Assembly (NCBI GenBank): GCA_018883945.1
Contig: JAHLFF010000326.1
Span: 1 to 51,262 of the forward strand
Length of the DNA: 51,262 nt
Origin: Candidatus Acinetobacter avistercoris
GTDB taxonomy: Bacteria > Pseudomonadota > Gammaproteobacteria > Pseudomonadales > Moraxellaceae
Direction of reading: 5' to 3'
Shown: positions 39,312-46,767 of the stretch, piece after piece
Numbering within the stretch: the stretch's first letter is position 1
Layout: each line of letters opens with the position of its first letter
Notes under the pieces: generated by a model
What the model was told of the DNA's origin: nothing
Seen by the model: the letters and a program-made list of their open reading frames with translations, nothing else
The model's database searches: none
Translations under genes and position numbers: made by a program

Positions 39312-39647
39312 CTATCTTTTTTGTTCAGATTCTACGGGTAAAGAAATCACTACAGTTTTCGCTGTTGGTGGTGAATACATTCTTAACTGGGTCACTGCGC
39401 GCGTGCCAATTTGTGCCGTTGCGCCAAAGGTTTGTTGTTCAATCAACAAACGTCCCCATTCCGCATTAATATCTTCACGGTCACGCATATGGGTATTAAA
39501 TTCACGAAAATCATGACGATATAAATACACTTGATACACGACCATAAAAGCACTGATCAAAACCAGTGCTGTTAGAATCGTATACATTAAGGCTTTCTTT
39601 CGCTTCAATGAATTTAAATTTTTTTCTTCTACAATTTCAGACTTCAT
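39312..39647 (-). CDS. ftsL: Cell division protein FtsL
   Basis: The 111-residue bitopic protein has a charged N-terminus, one helix (about 20-42, ILTALVLISAFMVVYQVYLY), and a periplasmic coiled-coil ending in RMYSPPTAKTVVISL. Sequence conservation is low in FtsL, so identity rests on size, topology and its fixed place between rsmH and ftsI. It pairs with FtsB and FtsQ in the divisome. Its start overlaps the rsmH stop by four bases. Confidence 0.92.
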   Translation of the reverse strand: MKSEIVEEKNLNSLKRKKALMYTILTALVLISAFMVVYQVYLYRHDFREFNTHMRDREDINAEWGRLLIEQQTFGATAQIGTRAVTQLRMYSPPTAKTVVISLPVESEQKR

Positions 39648-40570
39648 TCCTGGCCTTTTTTATTGAAGCGCTCTGCTACCCGTAACCATGCACTACGTGA
39701 GCGAGGATTCTCTTTAACTTCGGCTTCACTTGCACGAACACGATCAATTTTTTTCAAGCGACGTTTATCTTCGATTTTTTGTGGCATCCCCCAGCCCGTA
39801 TCTTCAGGGAAAGTTGATTCTTTTTGAATAAATTGTTTAATAATACGATCTTCCAAAGAATGGAAGCTAATCACCGCTAAACGACCATCTGACTTTAATA
39901 ACTCAAGTGCTTGAGGTAAGAAAGCATGCACATCATCGAGTTCTTTATTAATTTCAATACGAATGGCTTGGAAAGTACGGGTAGCAGCATGCTTATTTTT
40001 TTCCCACTTTGGATGTGCCACTTTTACAATTTCAGCCAACTGCGCAGTGGTATCAATATAACCCGCTGCTTTAACTGCTTTTGCGATACGACGACTATAA
40101 CGCTCTTCACCATACTGGTAAATAACATTTGCAAGATGCTCTTCCTCAACACTGACCAACCACTCTGCGGCTGTCATCCCTTTCGAGTTATCCATTCGCA
40201 TATCGAGTGGACCATCTTTCATAAAGCTAAAGCCGCGTTCCGCTTGATCGAGCTGTGGAGATGACACGCCTAAATCAGCCATAATGCCGTCTACTTCTTC
40301 GATACCACGCTGATTTAACTCTTGTTTGATATCCGCAAAACTTGCATGAATAATCTTAAATCTCGAATCTTCTTGTTCCAATTCAGCTGCCACAGCCAAG
40401 GCTTGAGGATCTTTATCGAAACCATAGACACGAGCATTTTCATCTAACTTAGACAATAAATGACGCGTGTGGCCACCACGGCCAAATGTGCCATCGACAT
40501 AAATTCCTGTATTGCGATCCGCCAGTAAGGCATCAACAGTTTCATGAAGTAATACAGAAATATGCGACAT
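39644..40570 (-). CDS. rsmH: 16S rRNA (cytosine-1402-N4)-methyltransferase
   Basis: The 308-residue SAM enzyme (formerly MraW) methylates C1402 in the ribosome decoding centre. DGTFGRGGHTRHLL is the SAM loop; LDMRMDNSKGMTAAEWL, the FQAIRIEINKEL stretch and VISFHSLEDRIIK are family hallmarks. It is the first gene of the cluster here; no mraZ precedes it (the 185 bases upstream are non-coding and next to the sulfate-binding protein terminator). Confidence 0.96.
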   Translation of the reverse strand: MSHISVLLHETVDALLADRNTGIYVDGTFGRGGHTRHLLSKLDENARVYGFDKDPQALAVAAELEQEDSRFKIIHASFADIKQELNQRGIEEVDGIMADLGVSSPQLDQAERGFSFMKDGPLDMRMDNSKGMTAAEWLVSVEEEHLANVIYQYGEERYSRRIAKAVKAAGYIDTTAQLAEIVKVAHPKWEKNKHAATRTFQAIRIEINKELDDVHAFLPQALELLKSDGRLAVISFHSLEDRIIKQFIQKESTFPEDTGWGMPQKIEDKRRLKKIDRVRASEAEVKENPRSRSAWLRVAERFNKKGQE

Positions 40571-40700
40571 AATTATTTAATCAAAATCAGGGGAAATTTA
40601 ACTGCACATTATTACCTTGTTTCCGCAAAGCTCCAAACGACTTTTTGTAGGTAAATATTACTTTTCATGGAGAAAACCGTTTCAAAAAGCCTTTTTAGAT

Positions 40701-40733
40701 AATAAAAAAGCCTCACAAAGAGACTTTTTTATT
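40701..40733 (-). terminator. Intrinsic terminator after the first sulfate-binding protein gene
   Basis: AATAAAAAAG pairs with CTTTTTTATT, continuing after one mismatch into CTC/GAG. In the leftward direction it follows the stop of the gene at 40756 by about 20 bases and ends in a T run. Confidence 0.7.
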
Positions 40734-40755
40734 ATTTTTCAATAACTTCAATCAA

Positions 40756-41775
40756 TTAACGACGATTATTGTAGATTTGATCAAAGATTGCACCATTCGC
40801 AAAATGTGTTTGTTGAGCTTTAGTCCAACCGCCAAAAACTTCATCGATCGTAAACGTTTTTAACTTTGGAAATTGAGCAGAATATTTCGCTAACACTTGT
40901 TCATTGCGTGGACGATAGAAATATTTTGCCGCCATTTCTTGGCCTAACGGAGAATATAAGTAATTAATATAGCCCGTTGCCAACCATTTATTACCATTTC
41001 TCTCTACTGTTTTATCTACAATAGCCACAGACGGTTCAGTCAAAATAGATATCGAAGGATAGACAATTTCGAAATCTTTTTTACCCAATACTTTCTGTGT
41101 TACAAGCGCTTCATTTTCCCAAGTAAGCAATACATCCCCAATACCACGCTCAGCAAACGTCGTCATCGAAGCTCTTGCAGCTGAGTCCATCACTTTCACG
41201 TTGCGATACATTTTGCCGACAAACTCTTTTGCTTTGGCTTCATTCCCTGCTGGTTGTTTAAGTGCGTATCCCCAAGCAGACAAATAAACCCAACGAGGTA
41301 AACCGCCAGTTTTTGGATTTGGTGTGATAATTTCAACACCTGCTTTGGTCAGGTCTGACCAATCATTAATTTTTTTAGGATTACCTTTACGCACCATAAA
41401 GACAATGGTCGATGTATATGGTGCTGAGTTATTTGGGAACTCTTTTTGCCATCCCGCATTAATCTGACCAGACTTTACAATTTCTTCAATATCGTTGGCT
41501 AAAGCTAGAGTAACCACATCTCCTTTTAGACCATCAACTACCGAACGTGCTTGCTTACCTGAACCACCATGAGACTGTTTAAAGTGTACAGAGTTTCCTG
41601 TACGACTCTCCCAGTATTGCCCAAATGACTTATTAAACTCATCATAGAACTCACGTGTCGCATCATAAGAAACATTTAGAAACTCTTTATCCGCAGCCTG
41701 CGCTGTCGGAACAGCAACGACCATACCAACCAATAAAGACAACGAAGTCATTAATGTTTTTAGTTGCGATTTCAT
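40756..41775 (-). CDS. Sulfate-type ABC transporter periplasmic binding protein (paralogue 1)
   Basis: A 339-residue secreted protein of the Sbp/CysP family, which binds sulfate or thiosulfate for the CysTWA importer. The signal peptide ends near PTAQA (residue 27). The family hallmarks are FLNVSYDATREFYDEFN, KQSHGGSGKQARSV (anion site), ALANDIEEI, NPKTGGLPRWVYLSAWGYAL and ILTEPSVAIVDKTV. It is very similar along its length to the gene at 42131. No transporter permease or ATPase is nearby, so the rest of the importer is encoded elsewhere. Sbp versus CysP cannot be settled by eye. Confidence 0.93.
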   Translation of the reverse strand: MKSQLKTLMTSLSLLVGMVVAVPTAQAADKEFLNVSYDATREFYDEFNKSFGQYWESRTGNSVHFKQSHGGSGKQARSVVDGLKGDVVTLALANDIEEIVKSGQINAGWQKEFPNNSAPYTSTIVFMVRKGNPKKINDWSDLTKAGVEIITPNPKTGGLPRWVYLSAWGYALKQPAGNEAKAKEFVGKMYRNVKVMDSAARASMTTFAERGIGDVLLTWENEALVTQKVLGKKDFEIVYPSISILTEPSVAIVDKTVERNGNKWLATGYINYLYSPLGQEMAAKYFYRPRNEQVLAKYSAQFPKLKTFTIDEVFGGWTKAQQTHFANGAIFDQIYNNRR

Positions 41776-42130
41776 ATCAACTCATTTTTTTGCATAAATA
41801 TTGTTTACCAATATATGAAATTCATTTACAAACCGCAATTCAATCATTTAACTTTGGGCTAGCAATGCTGATATTTAAATACAACGCTTATCAAATTAAA
41901 TCGTTATCGGAATTCTTTCAAAAGTCTTTATTTCTACAACATATTCATGATTATTATTCCCTCAACCTAACCTTATCTCATAAGAATAAGAAATTTTAAC
42001 ATATCAATTCTATGACCAATTAATGATCACCTTTTGAGCTATGAAACAAGTTGATTAAATAAAAAAAGAATGTGTAAAACACATTCTTTTTTGCAGACTT
42101 ACTTTTATAAATCTAAACTTGATTTTTTGA
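41776..42130. other. Non-coding interval between the two sulfate-binding protein genes
   Basis: Contains the upstream region of the gene at 40756, with a small inverted repeat ATATTG-TTTAC-CAATAT (41798-41814) 25 bases before its ATG, which could be an operator. It also holds the terminator of the gene at 42131 (listed). No further gene is supported. Confidence 0.5.
42062..42092 (-). terminator. Intrinsic terminator after the second sulfate-binding protein gene
   Basis: A perfect stem with core GAATGTGT/ACACATTC (42068-42075 with 42079-42086), extended by six A/T pairs on each side, around an AAA loop. It lies about 40 bases after the stop at 42131. Confidence 0.85.
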
Positions 42131-43129
42131 TTACTTTTCCTCAACCATCTGATCGTAAATCGCACCATTCACAAAATGCGTTTGCTGTGCTTTAGCCCAA
42201 CCTCCAAAAACTTGATCAATGGTAAATGTTTTTTGATTTGGAAATTTCTGTCTGTATTTAGAGGCCACTTGTGGATTACGCGGACGGAAATTATGTTTGG
42301 CTGCCAACTCTTGTCCAAGTGGTGAATATAAATAGTTCAAATAGCCTTTTGCTAAATTACGATTACCATTTTTATCAACTGTTTTATCTACGATTGCGAC
42401 TGAGGGTTCAGCAAGAATTGAAATGGAAGGATAAACAATATCGTATTTATCTTTACCCAAACCTTGCGTTGCAAGTAATGCTTCATTTTCCCAAGACAAC
42501 AACACATCACCAATGCCTCGTTCAGCAAAAGTCGTGAGTGAGCCACGTGCACCAGAATCCAAAACCTTTACATTTTTATACAGTTTTTTGACCAAATCTC
42601 TAGCTTTAGCATCATTACCATTTGGTTGCTTGAGCGCATATCCCCAAGCTGAGAGATAAATCCAACGTGGAGCTCCACCCGTTTTTGGATTCGGTGTAAT
42701 AATTTCCACCCCAGGCTGAATTAGATCATTCCAATCTTTAATGTTTTTAGGATTTCCTTTACGCACTAAAAAAACAATCGTGGAGGTATAAGGTGCAGAA
42801 TTATTTGGAAATTCTTTCTGCCAGTTTTTATCAATAAAACCAGCATTAACAATTTCATCAATATCATTGGCCAATGCTAAGGTGACCACATCCGCTTGTA
42901 AGCCTGTAGCGACAGCTCGTGCTTGTTTGCCTGAACCGCCATGTGATTGTTTAAACTGTACCTCTTGTCCAGTTCCTTTTTTCCAATAATCACCAAAACG
43001 CTCATTATATTCTTGGTAAAATTCACGTGTAGGATCGTATGAAACATTTAGAAAAGATTTATTTGCATACCCAGTGCCGCTGGTGAATGCCCCAAAAACA
43101 ATTAAAGTGCTTAATATAATTTTATTCAT
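42131..43129 (-). CDS. Sulfate-type ABC transporter periplasmic binding protein (paralogue 2)
   Basis: The 332-residue product has a signal peptide cut near residue 22 (GTGYA) and the same motifs as the neighbour: FLNVSYDPTREFYQEYN, KQSHGGSGKQARAV, NPKTGGAPRWIYLSAWGYAL and SILAEPSVAIVDKTV. The two genes are tandem and each has its own terminator, so they can be expressed separately. They appear to be an old tandem duplication with differing signal peptides and surface charges, perhaps for different sulfur oxyanions or expression conditions. Confidence 0.92.
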   Translation of the reverse strand: MNKIILSTLIVFGAFTSGTGYANKSFLNVSYDPTREFYQEYNERFGDYWKKGTGQEVQFKQSHGGSGKQARAVATGLQADVVTLALANDIDEIVNAGFIDKNWQKEFPNNSAPYTSTIVFLVRKGNPKNIKDWNDLIQPGVEIITPNPKTGGAPRWIYLSAWGYALKQPNGNDAKARDLVKKLYKNVKVLDSGARGSLTTFAERGIGDVLLSWENEALLATQGLGKDKYDIVYPSISILAEPSVAIVDKTVDKNGNRNLAKGYLNYLYSPLGQELAAKHNFRPRNPQVASKYRQKFPNQKTFTIDQVFGGWAKAQQTHFVNGAIYDQMVEEK

Positions 43130-43507
43130 AATCGCTGTAACATTTTGTTGTTGTATATTTTCACTATATTTTTATTTTTTTATTAATACAATCATAACCT
43201 TATAACTATTTAAGAAAAAATGTTCAGTTTTTCAGATATCTACAAATCATCATTTATCACCACTAATTGTGACATTTCACTCTATACCCCTATTTTTTAA
43301 ACAAAAAAAATTACATGATTGCTTTCTCTTTAATTGCTAAAATCAAAGTTGTACGCACATAAAGATCAAAATAATCACTCATAAAGTGAATATTCATATT
43401 ATTTTGTAAAAAAAGTGTGACGTATTTGTTGTTTATGTGGTATTTTTGGTTAAAATCTAAGCCAATGTTAATCTTTATACAACAATACCAATTAGGGGAA
43501 GATTGGA
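43130..43507. other. Divergent intergenic region (paralogue 2 / small secreted protein)
   Basis: About 380 AT-rich bases with no supported gene; the minus-strand frame at 43311-43634 overlaps the secreted-protein gene and has no ribosome site. It must hold promoters for both flanking genes. Confidence 0.45.
43429..43456 (+). promoter_or_regulatory. Candidate sigma70 promoter of the small secreted protein
   Basis: TTGTTT (43429-43434), 16-base spacer, TAAAAT (43451-43456); the start would be about 45 bases before the ATG. Plausible but not distinctive in AT-rich DNA. Confidence 0.3.
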
Positions 43508-43795
43508 ATGAAACATTTATATCAAGCAATTTGCTTAAGTTTAACCTTGGGATGTCTTGCTCAAGGTACACATGCAGCAGGTTTGCAAAAACAAGTTGAG
43601 AAACAAAAAACACCGATTGAAAAAGCTTTGACACAACAAAAACTTGACCGTGGTGAAAATAAGCTTTTAGTCAATAATGAACCGATTAAAGTTTTGACTT
43701 CAATTTCATCTGCACCGACTCAAAACTTTTTTGCAGAGCAAAATCAACGTTTTTCACGTTTAATGCAAACCATTTTTCCGCAACACCCGTCTTAA
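43508..43795 (+). CDS. Small secreted protein of unknown function
   Basis: The 95-residue product starts with a clear Sec signal peptide (residues 1-23, LGCLAQGTHA) and has a good AGGGGAAG ribosome site. The mature part is about 72 residues, Lys/Gln-rich, with no Cys, no membrane helix and no domain I recognise. It ends QRFSRLMQTIFPQHPS. The Cys in the signal does not sit in a proper lipobox, so it is probably a free periplasmic or secreted protein. It is monocistronic, ended by a terminator before gltX. Codon use and AT content are like its neighbours. Confidence 0.7.
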   Translation: MKHLYQAICLSLTLGCLAQGTHAAGLQKQVEKQKTPIEKALTQQKLDRGENKLLVNNEPIKVLTSISSAPTQNFFAEQNQRFSRLMQTIFPQHPS

Positions 43796-43855
43796 TTTTA
43801 TAGCGTTTATTTTTAGATTTTTTGTTTTTTAATACATAATCTAAGAAAGACACCG

Positions 43856-43903
43856 AGCCCAACCGTGAATTGATGAATTAATCATTAAGCGGTTGGGCTT
43901 TTT
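43856..43903 (+). terminator. Intrinsic terminator before gltX
   Basis: AGCCCAACCG (43856-43865) pairs perfectly with CGGTTGGGCT (43890-43899), followed by TTTTT. The loop of 24 bases contains a smaller TGAT/ATCA hairpin. It ends the transcript of the secreted protein and abuts the gltX promoter. Confidence 0.75.
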
Positions 43904-43906
43904 CGT

Positions 43907-43912
43907 TATAAT
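43907..43912 (+). promoter_or_regulatory. Probable -10 box of gltX
   Basis: Perfect TATAAT, 35 bases before the chosen gltX ATG; no matching -35 hexamer is visible, since the region upstream is the terminator stem. Confidence 0.45.
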
Positions 43913-43946
43913 AAACTTAATTTATATAATGAATACCCTTTCAGCC

Positions 43947-45455
43947 ATGACTGTTCGTACACGTATTGCACCTTCTCCAACTGGCTTTCCGCATGTAGGA
44001 ACAGCTTATATCGCCTTGTTTAATCTATGTTTTGCTAAACAGCATAATGGCGAATTTATTCTTCGTATCGAAGATACTGATCAACTACGCTCAACACCTG
44101 AATCTGAGAAAATGATTCTAGACTCTTTGCGCTGGTTGGGTTTGAACTGGTCTGAAGGACCAGATATTGGTGGACCATATGCCCCTTACCGCCAATCTGA
44201 ACGTATGGGTATTTATAAACAATATGCCCTTGATTTGGTCGAAAAAGGTCATGCCTTTTATTGCTTTGCAACTGCTGAAGAATTAGATCAAATGCGTGCT
44301 GAACAGCAAGCTCGCGGCGAATCGCCACGCTACGATGGTCGTGGTTTATTGTTATCAAACGAAGAAGTTCAAAGTCGTTTAGCTGCAGGTGAAGCACACG
44401 TCATTCGTATGAAAATCCCGACTGAGGGAATTTGTAAATTTAATGATATGTTGCGCGGTGAAGTTGAAATTCCATGGGCACAAGTAGATATGCAAATTCT
44501 ACTGAAAACTGATGGATTACCGACCTATCATTTAGCGAATGTGGTAGATGATCATTTAATGCAGATTACCCATGTAATCCGTGGTGAGGAATGGATTCCA
44601 TCTGCTCCTAAACATCAACTGTTGTACCAGTACTTTGGATGGGACATGCCTGTATTGTGTCACATGCCATTGTTACGTAATCCAGATAAATCAAAATTAT
44701 CTAAACGTAAAAACCCAACTTCAATTAATTACTATAAAGACATTGGTGTATTACCAGAAGCTTTACTGAACTATTTGGGTCGTATGGGTTGGTCAATGCC
44801 TGACGAAAGTGAGAAATTTACGTTAGCTGTCATGATTGAAAACTTTGACATCACACGTGTGTCTTTAGGCGGGCCAATTTTTGATGTTGAAAAACTGAAT
44901 TGGTTAAATGGTCAGTGGATTAAAGCGCTATCACCTGCTGAATTATTAGATACTTTATTGGCATGGAAAGCAGATCGTAAAATGCTCGAAGACATTGCTG
45001 CCGCGATCCAACCGCGTATCAACTTATTATCTGAAGCGGTAAATTGGGCTGGTTTTTACTTCAATCAATTCCCGAATCTTTCTAAAGAACAATTTGAAAG
45101 TAAAAAGCTATCTGAAGAACAAGTTCGTCAAAGTCTTCAGTTTGCAATTTGGCGTTTAGAAAGTTTGTTTACATGGAATAATGACACTGTGAGTCAAACT
45201 TTAATGGACTTGGCAACACAGATGGAAATTAAATTGCGTGATTTCATGCCAGCGTTCTTTATTGCAATCGCAGGCTCGACCTCTTCAACGCCCGTCATGC
45301 AATCAATGGTGACGATCGGTCCTGATCTTACCTTTGCGCGTTTACGTCATGCTTTGGAAATTGTCGGCGGTCCGAGCAAAAAAGAAGCGAAAGTTTGGGA
45401 AAAACTCAATGAAAGCTTAAAACTGCCGAAAAATGATGCAGTTGATCAAGCATAA
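43947..45455 (+). CDS. gltX: Glutamyl-tRNA synthetase
   Basis: This class I synthetase charges tRNA-Glu. From ATG 43947 it has 502 residues. [16 protein letters not shown] is the HIGH-like motif right at the N-terminus, and [11 protein letters not shown] is the KMSKS-like loop near residue 250. The C-terminal helical domain binds the anticodon. I start it at 43947 because the HIGH motif then lies at the family's usual distance. An in-frame ATG at 43929 would add six residues, and a third at 43893 lies inside the terminator stem. No site has a clear Shine-Dalgarno. Its cognate tRNA gene follows 112 bases later. Confidence 0.95.
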   Translation: MTVRTRIAPSPTGFPHVGTAYIALFNLCFAKQHNGEFILRIEDTDQLRSTPESEKMILDSLRWLGLNWSEGPDIGGPYAPYRQSERMGIYKQYALDLVEKGHAFYCFATAEELDQMRAEQQARGESPRYDGRGLLLSNEEVQSRLAAGEAHVIRMKIPTEGICKFNDMLRGEVEIPWAQVDMQILLKTDGLPTYHLANVVDDHLMQITHVIRGEEWIPSAPKHQLLYQYFGWDMPVLCHMPLLRNPDKSKLSKRKNPTSINYYKDIGVLPEALLNYLGRMGWSMPDESEKFTLAVMIENFDITRVSLGGPIFDVEKLNWLNGQWIKALSPAELLDTLLAWKADRKMLEDIAAAIQPRINLLSEAVNWAGFYFNQFPNLSKEQFESKKLSEEQVRQSLQFAIWRLESLFTWNNDTVSQTLMDLATQMEIKLRDFMPAFFIAIAGSTSSTPVMQSMVTIGPDLTFARLRHALEIVGGPSKKEAKVWEKLNESLKLPKNDAVDQA

Positions 45456-45467
45456 TTGAATTTAATG

Positions 45468-45496
45468 TTGACGGATGAGTGCGATGTCCCTAATAT
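45468..45496 (+). promoter_or_regulatory. Sigma70 promoter of tRNA-Glu
   Basis: TTGACG (45468-45473), 17-base spacer, TAATAT (45491-45496), followed by GCGCTC, a GC-rich discriminator typical of stringently controlled stable RNA promoters. Transcription would start near 45503. Confidence 0.75.
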
Positions 45497-45567
45497 AGCG
45501 CTCACACAAGCTGAGTGAATAACTTAGTGCTTAAACTCAAAAGGTTAAGCAGTGTTGCCTCGATATT

Positions 45568-45643
45568 GTCCCTATCGTCTAGAGGCCTAGGACATCGCCC
45601 TTTCACGGCGGTAACCGGGGTTCGAATCCCCGTAGGGACGCCA
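45568..45643 (+). tRNA. tRNA-Glu (anticodon TTC)
   Basis: The 76-base sequence folds as a cloverleaf: acceptor GTCCCTA/TAGGGAC, T arm with GGTTCGAATCC, anticodon TTC at 45602-45604, and encoded CCA at the end. It is nearly the same as E. coli tRNA-Glu. It lies just after gltX and has its own promoter and terminator. Confidence 0.97.
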
Positions 45644-45650
45644 AATTCTA

Positions 45651-45682
45651 AAAAGCCACTGATCTACTCAGTGGCTTTTTTT
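45651..45682 (+). terminator. Intrinsic terminator after tRNA-Glu
   Basis: GCCACTGA (45655-45662) pairs with TCAGTGGC (45668-45675), flanked by A on the left and a run of T on the right. Confidence 0.9.
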
Positions 45683-45747
45683 TATCTCTTAATTTTTGAT
45701 TTTGACTGCAATGTTATAGAATTGCTCAAAAGAATGCTGGAGTCGTC

Positions 45748-46089
45748 ATGCAATACCAATGTCCTAAATGTCAAAGTCGTAAAATTATGCCACTCGCGAG
45801 TGCAAATGCTCCTGCTGTACGACCGAATGTACCTAAAAGTCTAATTTTCCTCATCCCTACACTTTTTATCCTTTTGCTTTTAATTGTCAGTAGCGTCGTC
45901 ATGATGATTTTTAGCAATGGTGCTGGGCAAACACTTCAAATCGCAACTGTGATGGTGTTCATCGCAAGTCTGATTGCAGGTGTAATGTTTTGGCGTGATT
46001 TACCTGACTTCAAAATCTCGATGCAAGCCTTTATGCAGTTACAAAAAAAATGGAAATGCCGTGATTGCAACAATGAATGGGAAAATTAA
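45748..46089 (+). CDS. Zinc-ribbon membrane protein of unknown function
   Basis: A 113-residue protein with CPKC (residues 5-8) at its N-terminus, two membrane helices (about 30-54 and 64-82) and CRDC near the C-terminus (residues 104-107). Both Cys pairs would face the cytoplasm, so together they could form a split zinc ribbon across the hairpin. I know no function for it; similar small proteins are often called zinc-ribbon domain-containing. The ATG is preceded by GGAG. It follows the tRNA terminator and stands alone. Confidence 0.7.
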   Translation: MQYQCPKCQSRKIMPLASANAPAVRPNVPKSLIFLIPTLFILLLLIVSSVVMMIFSNGAGQTLQIATVMVFIASLIAGVMFWRDLPDFKISMQAFMQLQKKWKCRDCNNEWEN

Positions 46090-46145
46090 TTCCATCGCAT
46101 TAAAACTTTAAATTTATTAGTTTAATCGTTTTCTTATTTGATTTA

Positions 46146-46171
46146 ATCACAGTAATTAAATTTACTGTGAT
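46146..46171. repeat. Perfect 10-bp inverted repeat
   Basis: ATCACAGTAA (46146-46155), 6-base spacer, TTACTGTGAT (46162-46171), in the gap between the zinc-ribbon and Sel1 genes. There is no T run, so it fits an operator or an RNA stability hairpin better than a terminator. Confidence 0.55.
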
Positions 46172-46357
46172 GTAAATAACTTAATATTGAACTAATGAAA
46201 GTTAAATAAGTAAAAAGCAACCATGTAAATATGCTGTATTACATTATTTGCAGAACTTTCTTACAAAAAAAATCTCACAAAACCAATGAAAATGTTTGAA
46301 TAATATCAAAAAACAGATACATTAATGAAGTAAGTCTCACTTTATGCACGGATTCGC

Positions 46358-46365
46358 AAGGAGGT
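46358..46365 (+). promoter_or_regulatory. Perfect Shine-Dalgarno of the Sel1-repeat gene
   Basis: AAGGAGGT, full complement to the 16S rRNA end, four bases before the ATG at 46370. It is the strongest ribosome site in the window and fixes this start. Confidence 0.8.
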
Positions 46366-46369
46366 CTAT

Positions 46370-46708
46370 ATGTTTGCTCATATTATAAAAAACTTTAAAA
46401 ATATTTTACACGAGCCAACTCGAACAAATAATGACTGGCTAAATAAAGCTAATATTCCTTTAGAGAAAGACACAACATCATTTCAAGATCATGAGTCTCG
46501 AAATATAATGTGGCATTATTTACGTGCTGCCTTACGTGGTGACAAAGAAGCACAATATAAAATGGGCTTAAGTTATCTACATGGTGACTTTGGTTTAGAT
46601 CGAAATTATATGCATGCTGAAAAATGGCTTGATCAGGCAGCCTGCCAAGGGCATCTTGAAGCTAAATTAGCCTTGCAGAAAGCATTGAATCATCTCGCAT
46701 TCTCATAA
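46370..46708 (+). CDS. Small Sel1-repeat protein
   Basis: The 112-residue cytoplasmic protein (no signal peptide) has one clear Sel1-like repeat with helical TPR-type pairs: KEAQYKMGLSYLHGDFGLDR then AEKWLDQAACQGHLEAKLAL. Such repeats mediate protein contacts. The first 45 residues are unlike any family I recognise. It stands alone between a 280-base AT-rich leader and a terminator, with a perfect ribosome site, suggesting high expression under some condition. Partner unknown. Confidence 0.75.
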   Translation: MFAHIIKNFKNILHEPTRTNNDWLNKANIPLEKDTTSFQDHESRNIMWHYLRAALRGDKEAQYKMGLSYLHGDFGLDRNYMHAEKWLDQAACQGHLEAKLALQKALNHLAFS

Positions 46709-46720
46709 TAGTGCCAGACA

Positions 46721-46748
46721 AAAAAACCAGCCCTAAGGCTGGTTTTTT
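46721..46748. terminator. Bidirectional intrinsic terminator (Sel1 gene / ettA)
   Basis: AAAAAACCAGCC/GGCTGGTTTTTT, 12 pairs around CTAA (46733-46736), between converging genes. Confidence 0.9.
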
Positions 46749-46767
46749 ATTATCTCAAAATTAGAAA

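Noticed and set aside
43311..43634. Minus-strand 107-residue frame
   Set aside because: It overlaps the well-supported secreted-protein gene and has no ribosome site or recognisable domain.
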